A model generated the notes under the pieces. That model saw only the letters and a program-made list of their open reading frames with translations, searched no databases and had not been told where the DNA came from. Source: Maricaulis sp048268525 (GTDB taxonomy: Bacteria; Pseudomonadota; Alphaproteobacteria; Caulobacterales; Maricaulaceae). Taken from it: a DNA stretch of 64,000 bases. Below, piece by piece: positions 1-6,458 of this stretch. The number at the start of each line of letters is the position of its first letter. The first letter of the stretch is position 1. A program made the translations under genes and the position numbers. The stretch is from the NCBI RefSeq assembly GCF_048268525.1, contig NZ_JBLWVH010000012.1:25896-89895 (forward strand). The letters run 5' to 3'.

Positions 1-384
1 GCCGGTTTCCCGACCGAAACCGAAGCGATGTTCGAGAATTCAATCCGCCTGGTCGACGAGTGCCAGCTCGCCTATCTGCATGTCTTCCCCTATTCGCCGC
101 GCCCCGGCACCCCGGCCGCACGCATGCCACAGCTCGAGCGCGCGGTGATCAAGGATCGCGCCAACCGGCTCCGCGCCAAGGCTGACGAGGCCTTGAACCG
201 TCATCTGGACGGGATGATCGGGTTGGAGAAGGCCGCATTGGTTGAGAAACCGGGCTTTGCGCGCGCCGGAAATTTTGCCGGCATCCGTATCGCGGAAGCC
301 GAGTTCCCGCGGGCCGGTGTGCTTGTCGATATCGCCATATCGGGGCATGACGGGCGTGAATTGCAGGGGGTCATCACCGGATGA
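1..384 (+). CDS. mtaB: MtaB-type tRNA methylthiotransferase, C-terminal part (cut by window start)
   Basis: This is the last 127 codons of a radical-SAM methylthiotransferase, open from base 1. The fragment holds the end of the radical-SAM domain (AGFPTETEAMFENS and the YLHVFPYSPRPGTPAA stretch typical of MiaB/MtaB proteins) and a C-terminal TRAM-like RNA-binding region that ends HDGRELQGVITG. MtaB adds a methylthio group to t6A37 of tRNAs reading ANN codons. The iron-sulfur CxxxCxxC motif lies upstream of the window, so MtaB is preferred over MiaB or RimO on the PYSPRPGTPAA signature only. The stop overlaps the ftsY start in an ATGA junction, which implies translational coupling. This gene order is common in alphaproteobacteria. 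Confidence 0.85.
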   Translation, partial: AGFPTETEAMFENSIRLVDECQLAYLHVFPYSPRPGTPAARMPQLERAVIKDRANRLRAKADEALNRHLDGMIGLEKAALVEKPGFARAGNFAGIRIAEAEFPRAGVLVDIAISGHDGRELQGVITG

Positions 385-1310
385 GCGAGAAGAAGCCCGG
401 TTTCTTCTCCCGGCTGGCACAGGGGCTCAAACGCTCCTCGTCCAAGCTGGGAGACAGCGTCAGCGCGATTTTCACCAAGCGAAAGCTCGATCGCGAGGCG
501 TTGGAAGAGCTTGAAGATGTCCTGATCGCTGCCGATCTCGGCGCGACCGCGGCCAGGCAGGTCACCGAACGCCTGGCAAAGGACCGGTTCGACAAGGAAG
601 TCTCCGACGAGGAGGTCCGCGAAGCCCTGGCGGAGGTGGTCGCGGAAACGCTGACGCCGCTTGAGCAGAGACTCGATCTGAGCGGCGCACGGCCACAGGT
701 CGTGTTGTTCGTTGGCGTGAACGGGTCCGGAAAGACCACCACGCTGGGCAAGATTGCTGTCAAGCTGAAGCGTGACGGCCGCAATCCGATCCTGGCCGCC
801 GGCGACACCTTCCGCGCCGCTGCGATCGAGCAGGTCTCGGTCTGGGGTGAGCGGGCCAACTCGCCGGTGATCAAGCGCGAAATCGGAGCCGATGCTGCCG
901 GTCTCGCCTTCGACGCCATCGACCAAGCCGATCGCGACGGTCATGACGTGGTCCTGATCGACACCGCCGGTCGCCTGCAGAACAAGGCCGAGCTGATGGA
1001 CGAGCTGCGCAAGGTGGTGCGGGTCATCAAGAAGCGCATGCCGGACGCGCCGCATCATGTTGTCCTCGTGCTGGACGGCACGGTCGGATCCAATGCCGTG
1101 TCGCAGGCCCAGGCCTTCCTGGAAGCTTCCGAAGTAACCGGCGTGGTGATGACCAAGCTGGACGGGACCGCCAAGGGCGGCGCCCTGGTCCAGGTCGCCG
1201 AGAAGTTCCAGCTGCCGATCCACTATATCGGCATTGGCGAAGGGGAAGAGGACCTGCAGCCCTTCTCGGCCCGCGACTTCTCCCGGGCCCTCGCGGGACT
1301 GGGCAGCTAG
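381..1310 (+). CDS. ftsY: Signal recognition particle receptor FtsY
   Basis: SRP receptor GTPase that docks Ffh-ribosome complexes at the inner membrane. The 309-residue protein has an N domain (about 30-100) and a G domain with the P-loop GVNGSGKTT (112-120), DTFRAAA (142-148), DTAGR (194-198) and TKLDGTAKGG (258-267). The long acidic A domain of the E. coli protein is missing; instead a short basic amphipathic N-terminus (FFSRLAQGLKRSSSKLG) probably provides membrane contact, as in other short FtsY proteins. ATG at 381 overlaps the mtaB stop. Its partner Ffh is encoded at 37.7 kb in this window. Confidence 0.97.
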   Translation: MSEKKPGFFSRLAQGLKRSSSKLGDSVSAIFTKRKLDREALEELEDVLIAADLGATAARQVTERLAKDRFDKEVSDEEVREALAEVVAETLTPLEQRLDLSGARPQVVLFVGVNGSGKTTTLGKIAVKLKRDGRNPILAAGDTFRAAAIEQVSVWGERANSPVIKREIGADAAGLAFDAIDQADRDGHDVVLIDTAGRLQNKAELMDELRKVVRVIKKRMPDAPHHVVLVLDGTVGSNAVSQAQAFLEASEVTGVVMTKLDGTAKGGALVQVAEKFQLPIHYIGIGEGEEDLQPFSARDFSRALAGLGS

Positions 1311-1313
1311 AGC

Positions 1314-2162
1314 TTGGACAACACGCTCGCCCTCGCAACCGTCGCCATGCTCGGCTCGGCGCTGGCGCACGCGATCATGACCCTGCTGACCAAGAAGGCG
1401 AGCGACAAGCTGGTTTTTCGTGGCCTGACCCAGGGCTATCTGGCGATTCTCATTCTGCCCTGGCTTTTGTTCCAGCCCCTCCCGCCCTGGGAAGTCTGGC
1501 GCTTCCTCCTGGCCGGCGCGGTGGTGATCTGGGCCTTCAACATGCTGTTGGTCGCGGCCTTCAACGAGGGCGAGATGAATCTCGCCTATCCGGTCATGCG
1601 CGGTGCGGCTCCTGCTCTGGCGGCACTGGCTGCATTCGTGTTTCTCGGCGAGACGGTTACGCTCGGACAGCTGGCCGGGCTAGGCGTTGCGACAGCGGCG
1701 CTGATCGGCTTTGCCTGGCCCGAACGTGACGGCAAACCCAAGCTGAAACTCATCCTGCTCGCCCTTGCCGCCGCCAGCATGACGGCCAGCTATACCGTTA
1801 TCGACGCGGCCGGCGTGCGCACGTCCGGCCAGCTTTTCATCTATCTGGGCTGGTTCTTCGTCCTGTCCGGCGTGACCATCCTGCCCACCGCCATCCTCCG
1901 CCGTGGATCGGCCTTCCTGGCCATCGCCCGGCAGGAAACCCGCCCGGCCTTGATGTGCATGGGCTTCAACCTCGCCACCTATGGCCTGGCCCTCTACGCC
2001 TATGCCAACGCCCCGGTGGCGCCGATGGCGGCGCTGCGCGAATTGTCGATCGTCCTGGGGGCCCTGCTGGCGGCGCTGGTGCTGAAGGAACCCTTCGGTG
2101 CACGGCGCACAATGCTTGCAATCTGTCTCGCCACGGGGCTCGTATTGCTACAGGTCATGTAA
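1314..2162 (+). CDS. EamA/DMT-family membrane transporter
   Basis: A drug/metabolite-transporter-superfamily permease of 282 residues with ten predicted hydrophobic helices arranged as two EamA repeats. The first repeat ends near ALIGFAW (residue about 138); the second starts at KLKLILLALAAA. Substrate is not predictable from sequence. The reading frame opens with TTG at 1314, three bases after the ftsY stop. The first in-frame ATG (1348) would remove part of helix 1, so TTG is preferred, although no strong ribosome-binding site precedes it. It is placed between ftsY and ispZ and probably co-transcribed with both. Confidence 0.85.
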   Translation: MDNTLALATVAMLGSALAHAIMTLLTKKASDKLVFRGLTQGYLAILILPWLLFQPLPPWEVWRFLLAGAVVIWAFNMLLVAAFNEGEMNLAYPVMRGAAPALAALAAFVFLGETVTLGQLAGLGVATAALIGFAWPERDGKPKLKLILLALAAASMTASYTVIDAAGVRTSGQLFIYLGWFFVLSGVTILPTAILRRGSAFLAIARQETRPALMCMGFNLATYGLALYAYANAPVAPMAALRELSIVLGALLAALVLKEPFGARRTMLAICLATGLVLLQVM

Positions 2163-2183
2163 CCCGCAACCGAGGAGCCGCCC

Positions 2184-2831
2184 GTGGCCCAGACCCAGAA
2201 AACGTCCGAGCAAAGCTCGCGCCTCCTCATCGACGCTGGTCCGATCGGCGTCTGGATCGTGGTGTACAATCTGGCGCGCATGTTTGCCGGCGACCAGGCC
2301 ATCTACATTGGCACAGGCGCCTACATGGTTGCTGCAACCATCGCCCTGGTGATGTCGATCCGGATCGAAAAACGCATTCCACCGATGCTGGTCTTCACCA
2401 CGGTCATCGTGTTGTTCTTCGGGGCGCTGGGCATTTTCCTGCAGGATCCGATCTTCATCTACGCAAAGCCCACCATCATCAATCTCTTCCTGTCCTATCT
2501 GGTCCTGGTCAGCCTCGCGCTGGGTCACAATATCTGGAAGGTCTTCTTCGGGCATATCTTCGAACTGACCGACCGCGCCTGGACCCTTCTCGCCATCCGC
2601 TGGGCGCTCTGGTTCCAATTCCTCGCCGGCCTCAATGAAGTTATGTGGCGCCACATCACGGACAGTGTCGTGCCGCAAAGCGCGCGCTGGTTCGCCGGAC
2701 TGGAACTGAGCGAGGCCTTCTGGTCGAATGCCAAGCTTGGCGTGATGGTATTGTCGGTCCTGTTCGCGGCATCACAGATGCCGCTGATCCTCAAGAATCA
2801 GCCGAAAACCCCTGCAGAACCCGAGGCCTGA
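2184..2831 (+). CDS. ispZ: Inner-membrane septation protein YciB/IspZ
   Basis: Polytopic membrane protein of the YciB/IspZ family (215 residues, about five to six helices), linked in other bacteria to cell envelope synthesis and septation. Family features include the FxxPTIINLFLSYLVL core, GHNIWKVFFG, and a WRLxFxFL-like segment (ALWFQFLAGLNEVMWR). GTG start at 2184 is preceded by CGAGGAG at 2171-2177, a good Shine-Dalgarno spacing. It ends an apparent mtaB-ftsY-DMT-ispZ operon; ftsY next to ispZ is a known alphaproteobacterial arrangement. Confidence 0.9.
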   Translation: MAQTQKTSEQSSRLLIDAGPIGVWIVVYNLARMFAGDQAIYIGTGAYMVAATIALVMSIRIEKRIPPMLVFTTVIVLFFGALGIFLQDPIFIYAKPTIINLFLSYLVLVSLALGHNIWKVFFGHIFELTDRAWTLLAIRWALWFQFLAGLNEVMWRHITDSVVPQSARWFAGLELSEAFWSNAKLGVMVLSVLFAASQMPLILKNQPKTPAEPEA

Positions 2832-2915
2832 AACCGACACTCCGTGTTCGGACATTTGTCATTCCCGCGTTATAAATCCGACCTAGGATGAATTCCCGAA
2901 CAGCCGGGGGCGGTC

Positions 2916-3521
2916 ATGGCGCAAGACAAACAAGACACCAAGGGTTTCCATCTTTCGGAGTCGCCCGGGCACCTGCTGCACCGGGCCCAGCAGTTTGCGG
3001 CCGAGCGCTTTGCCAAAGCCATGGCCGGAGCCAAGCTCACCCAGCGCCAATTTGCCGTCCTCCACGCGACCGCCGAGGAAGAAGGCCTGACCCAGACCCA
3101 GCTGGTCAAGTCGACCGGGATTGATCGCTCCACACTCGCCGAGCTGGTCGCCCGCATGGTCAAGAACGGCCTGCTCGAACGCGAAAAGCTGCCGGACGAT
3201 GCCCGCGCGAATGCGGTCAAGCTGACCGACGACGGACGGGCGCTGCTCGAGGCGGCGACGCTCGGCGCAATGGAGGCTGACAAGGCGATCCTGTCGGCTC
3301 TGCCGAAAAACAAGCGCGCGAGTTTCCTGGAGACCCTGCGCCGGATAGCGGAGACGCTTGAGAAGGGCGAGGAGGCAGCCAAGCAGGCCAAGATCAAGGT
3401 CAAAGAGAAAAAGAAGAAGGCCAAAAAGAAGGCCAAGGAAAAAGCCAAGGCCAAGGCCAAGAAAGCCGCCCGAAAGTCGAAGAAGGTTTCGGCTGACGCG
3501 ACGCCGAAAACCGGCACCTAG
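2916..3521 (+). CDS. MarR-family regulator with lysine-rich histone-H1-like tail
   Basis: Residues 20-150 form a MarR winged helix: LTQTQLVKSTGIDRSTLAEL as the recognition region and the wing LLEREKLPDDARANAVKLTDDG. From residue 156 to 190 the chain is almost only Lys, Ala, Arg and Glu (20 of 35 residues are Lys, with AKAKAKKAARK-like repeats), as in histone H1 tails and bacterial H1-like proteins. The tail is likely a non-specific DNA-binding or condensing extension, which is an inference. ATG at 2916 follows a GGGGG-rich stretch (2907-2912). The stop codon interlocks with the convergent dsbE stop in one CTAG. Target genes are unknown. Confidence 0.85.
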   Translation: MAQDKQDTKGFHLSESPGHLLHRAQQFAAERFAKAMAGAKLTQRQFAVLHATAEEEGLTQTQLVKSTGIDRSTLAELVARMVKNGLLEREKLPDDARANAVKLTDDGRALLEAATLGAMEADKAILSALPKNKRASFLETLRRIAETLEKGEEAAKQAKIKVKEKKKKAKKKAKEKAKAKAKKAARKSKKVSADATPKTGT

Positions 3522-4024
3522 TCCCGCAGCGCACGATCCAGAGCCGGATAGATGACCTGCCGCAGGGCATCCGGGGTCAGCGGGCCGGGCCAGCGTGCCA
3601 GAATCTCGCCATTTGCGATGACAAGGGTCTCAGGCGCGCCTCCTATGCCGAGGGCTCGCACAGACTGGTTGTTGTCATCCTGCATGACGCCCACAAACGG
3701 GTCTCCCAGCACATCAAGAAACTGGTTGGCAGCTTCCGGCGTATCCCGCCAGTTCAGCCCGTAGATCGTGATACCCTCGCTTCGCAAGGCCATCAGCACC
3801 GGGTGCTCGGCATGGCAAGGCGCGCACCAGCTGCCCCAGACATTGAGCAACCAGACACCGTCCACCAAAGCGGCATCGAAGCTTTCGCGCCCCTCCAGCG
3901 GGGTCGTGGTGAGCGCCGGCATCGGGATTGGCACCGGAGCGCTGCGATTATCCCACAGCCGCCAACCAAGCGCCGCGACCAGTCCGATCAACGCCAACCA
4001 TGCGGCAATCCGGACCGACTGCAT
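3518..4024 (-). CDS. dsbE: Cytochrome c maturation thioredoxin DsbE/CcmG
   Basis: Membrane-anchored periplasmic thiol:disulfide oxidoreductase that keeps apocytochrome c haem-binding cysteines reduced. It has one N-terminal membrane anchor (residues 5-23), then a thioredoxin fold with the active-site motif WCAPC (GSWCAPCHAEHP) and the cis-Pro segment IGGAPETLVI. The ATG at 4024 overlaps the ccmD stop (TGATG); an in-frame TTG one codon earlier is less likely. It is last in the minus-strand operon ccmA-B-C-D-dsbE. At 168 residues it is of usual CcmG length. Confidence 0.95.
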   Translation of the reverse strand: MQSVRIAAWLALIGLVAALGWRLWDNRSAPVPIPMPALTTTPLEGRESFDAALVDGVWLLNVWGSWCAPCHAEHPVLMALRSEGITIYGLNWRDTPEAANQFLDVLGDPFVGVMQDDNNQSVRALGIGGAPETLVIANGEILARWPGPLTPDALRQVIYPALDRALRD

Positions 4025-4179
4025 CAAGCTTCATCCCGTTCCAGCCGACGCAAGGCTTCACGGGCCTGCCGCCGCTCGATGAGAGCGTGAGCGACCAGTC
4101 CGGCCAGGGCCAGGACAGACGCGGCCCAAGTCGGCCAGACGAAGGCAGCATAGCCGCCCATTTCCAGAAACTCGCTCAT
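4024..4179 (-). CDS. ccmD: Haem exporter protein CcmD
   Basis: A 51-residue single-span membrane protein, easily missed because of its size. It begins MSEFLEMGGYAAFVWPTW, the usual CcmD signature, followed by one hydrophobic helix and a basic, Arg/Glu-rich cytoplasmic tail. CcmD is needed to release holo-CcmE from the CcmABC complex. The start overlaps the ccmC stop (ATGA) and the stop overlaps the dsbE start (TGATG), so translation is coupled through the operon. Confidence 0.93.
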   Translation of the reverse strand: MSEFLEMGGYAAFVWPTWAASVLALAGLVAHALIERRQAREALRRLERDEA

Positions 4180-4925
4180 GACACAGCCTCTTCTCGCGCC
4201 CGGGCCGCTTGCTCACGCTGGCGCTGCAAGGTGCGCACGCGCCGCCGGATCGCCTGGCTGCGCAGACGGTAGAGCACCAGCCAGCCGGCAAAGCAGGTAT
4301 AGGCCAGGATCATGATCAGGAGCGGCCAGAGCTGGCTGGCATGAATGGTTGGTCCATCAAGGCGGATGATCGAGGCGGGCTGGTGAAGGCTCGACCACCA
4401 GTCGACCGAAAATTTCACGATGACCAGATTAACGATCCCCGCCATTGCCAGGACAGCACCGGTGCGCGCGGCCTGCTGGGTATCCTCGAGCGCCGCCCGC
4501 AGCGCCATATAGCCAAGATAGACCAGCAACAGCACGAGCACCGAGGTCATCCGTGCATCCCATTCCCACCAGGTGCCCCACATCGGCTTGCCCCAAAGCG
4601 AGCCGGTGAACAGGGCGAGCACCGTGAACACCGCGCCGATCGGCGCGATGATCTCGGCTGCCGTGTCGGCCAACGCGTGGCGCCAGACGAAATAGACAAA
4701 ACTGGCCACCGCCAGCGCCGCATAGAGCGCCATTGCCATATAGGCCGCCGGCACATGCACATACATGATCCGGATCGTCTCGCCCTGCTGGTAGTCCGGC
4801 GGTGAGCCGAACAAGGCCAGCCAGACACCAACGGCCAGCAACAGCACAGACAGGAACCCGAGCACCGGGATCAGGGCCCGGGCGAGCTGGTCGAAGCGTT
4901 GCGGGTTGGAGAAGTAGGACAGCAT
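4176..4925 (-). CDS. ccmC: Haem lyase/handling protein CcmC
   Basis: Six-helix inner-membrane protein of the haem handling family. It carries the periplasmic tryptophan-rich WWD motif (GTWWEWDARMTS) and conserved histidines (YVHVPAA in the first loop, SLHQPAS in the third) that hold haem for transfer to CcmE. At 249 residues it is full length, with an Arg-rich cytoplasmic tail at the C-terminus. It lies in the ccm operon between ccmB and ccmD. The 53-base gap to ccmB is the only non-overlapping junction in the operon. Confidence 0.96.
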   Translation of the reverse strand: MLSYFSNPQRFDQLARALIPVLGFLSVLLLAVGVWLALFGSPPDYQQGETIRIMYVHVPAAYMAMALYAALAVASFVYFVWRHALADTAAEIIAPIGAVFTVLALFTGSLWGKPMWGTWWEWDARMTSVLVLLLVYLGYMALRAALEDTQQAARTGAVLAMAGIVNLVIVKFSVDWWSSLHQPASIIRLDGPTIHASQLWPLLIMILAYTCFAGWLVLYRLRSQAIRRRVRTLQRQREQAARAREEAVS

Positions 4926-4978
4926 GTCAGCTCACTTACTGTGCCGCTGCCTTGCGGGCAACTGCGACCGATTTTCCG

Positions 4979-5647
4979 TCAGCCCAACCGGCTCCGCAAG
5001 GCCGCAACAATCCCGAATGGTGCCAGCGCAGTTGTTCCGAGCGAGACGGCAATCGTCAGCAGCAGGTTGGCGAGCGCCCGCTCATCGCCTGCAAGGGCCG
5101 ACCGACCCGCGCCGGCGGCGAAAATCAGGACCGGTACCATCATTGGCGTCGCGATCAGTGCGATTAACAAGCCGCTGCGCCGGACACCCGCCGCCAGAGC
5201 ACCGGCGAAGCCGGCGATCAGGGACAGGGCCGGAATGGCGGCCAGCAAGGCCAGGGCTCCCACGCAGGCAGGAAGCACCGGAACGCCATACATCATGGCG
5301 CCCAGCAGACCGATCACAGGCAGGGGCCACAGCGTGGCCAGGGCATGCCCGAGGACCTTGGCCAGCACAAGCCATGGCAGCGACAGGCCACTCAACAGAT
5401 AGAGCTCGGCGGTGCCGTCAGCATGGTCGTCGCCAAACAGGCGGTCGGCTGATTGCAGGACTGACAGCAATGCGGCGAAACCCATAATGCCCGGTCCCAC
5501 TGCAACCAGCAGGTCAGCGGCCGGACCGATGGCCAGCGGTGCCAGCGTGATCGCGCCGAGGAAAAAAGCAGCCGGTCCGGCCGGACCGCCGCCGCCCGCC
5601 CAGGCCAGTCCGGCTTCGCGCGAGAAAATGGCTCCAAAAGCGCTCAT
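4979..5647 (-). CDS. ccmB: Haem exporter permease CcmB
   Basis: Permease of the CcmABC complex, 222 residues with about six membrane helices. Family features include the N-terminal FSREAGLAW segment and DDHADGTAELYLLSGLSL, the region facing the ATPase. The start ATG at 5647 overlaps the ccmA stop (ATGA). The frame stays open a further 67 codons upstream inside ccmA, but that extension is the shadow of the ccmA coding frame and was not used. Confidence 0.95.
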   Translation of the reverse strand: MSAFGAIFSREAGLAWAGGGGPAGPAAFFLGAITLAPLAIGPAADLLVAVGPGIMGFAALLSVLQSADRLFGDDHADGTAELYLLSGLSLPWLVLAKVLGHALATLWPLPVIGLLGAMMYGVPVLPACVGALALLAAIPALSLIAGFAGALAAGVRRSGLLIALIATPMMVPVLIFAAGAGRSALAGDERALANLLLTIAVSLGTTALAPFGIVAALRSRLG

Positions 5648-6297
5648 CGGTGCGCCCCGAGGTCGATTCGTTTGGCGTCCGGCCAATCCAGGGACTGATG
5701 CGTCGCTGCGATCAAACTTCCGCCGCGTGAACGATGCCAGTCCACAAGCGCTGCCAGACGCGCACGTCCACCGCCATCGAGCGGACCGGCGGGCTCGTCG
5801 AGCAACCAGATCGGCCGGTTGGCCAGCGCAACCCTGACCAGCGCACAACGGCGCTGTTGGCCCCGCGACAGGCGGCTGGCCGGTCGGTCGATCAGGCTCT
5901 CAATGGCCATCGCGCGCATCAAGGGCAGGATAGGATCGCGGCCCTGATCATTCATCTTCGCCCAGAAGCGCAAACTCTGTCTCGGCGTCTCGACAGGTTT
6001 GAGGCCGTCCGCATGACCCAACCACGCAACAAGCTCGGCAGCATTGTCAGCCTTTGGGCCCTCACCGAAGACAACACGCCCCGCATCAGGGCGGACGAAT
6101 CCGGCGATCGCGCGCAGCAGGGTTGTCTTGCCGGTCCCGTTGGGCCCGCTCATCAGCACCGCCTCGCCCGGGGCCAGATCGAGGCTGAAATCGCGGACCA
6201 GCGTGATGTCGCCGCGGCTCAGCGACAGACCGGAAACCTGGAGCCTCTCAGGCTGCAGATCGGGCAGATCGGGGAATTTCGCGGTCATGGTCGGCAT
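5644..6297 (-). CDS. ccmA: Haem exporter ATP-binding protein CcmA
   Basis: ABC ATPase of cytochrome c maturation. It shows Walker A (GPNGTGKTT), the signature LSRGQQRR, Walker B (IWLLDEP) and the switch histidine (ATHQS). With CcmB and CcmC it drives release of haem-loaded CcmE. Two methionine starts are plausible, at 6297 (MPTMTAKF) and 6288; the frame is open to 6327. It is the first gene of the operon and is divergent from acnA, so the promoters for both lie within about 6298-6458. CcmE, CcmF and CcmH are not in the window. Confidence 0.95.
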   Translation of the reverse strand: MPTMTAKFPDLPDLQPERLQVSGLSLSRGDITLVRDFSLDLAPGEAVLMSGPNGTGKTTLLRAIAGFVRPDAGRVVFGEGPKADNAAELVAWLGHADGLKPVETPRQSLRFWAKMNDQGRDPILPLMRAMAIESLIDRPASRLSRGQQRRCALVRVALANRPIWLLDEPAGPLDGGGRARLAALVDWHRSRGGSLIAATHQSLDWPDAKRIDLGAHR

Positions 6298-6458
6298 CAC
6301 TTTGCATGTCGCCTGACAGCACCCCATCCGTCAACGCGCGCAACGCCGCATTGCAGCAAACCGAATGTCCGGCTAAAACCCGCCAAAACATGTGGCCGTA
6401 AACTGCGGCCGACCTCCCCACCGGGTATTTCACCCCTGACCCCATGAGGACGACCCAT

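Noticed and set aside
201..1370. Long minus-strand open frame (389 codons) across mtaB/ftsY
   Set aside because: It is antisense to ftsY, whose GTPase motifs are intact. Long shadow frames are expected in GC-rich DNA and this one has no domain content.
3358..3555. Arg/Pro-rich alternate frame over the MarR tail
   Set aside because: Frame-shifted reading of the Lys-rich repeat; no start signal and overlaps a convincing gene.
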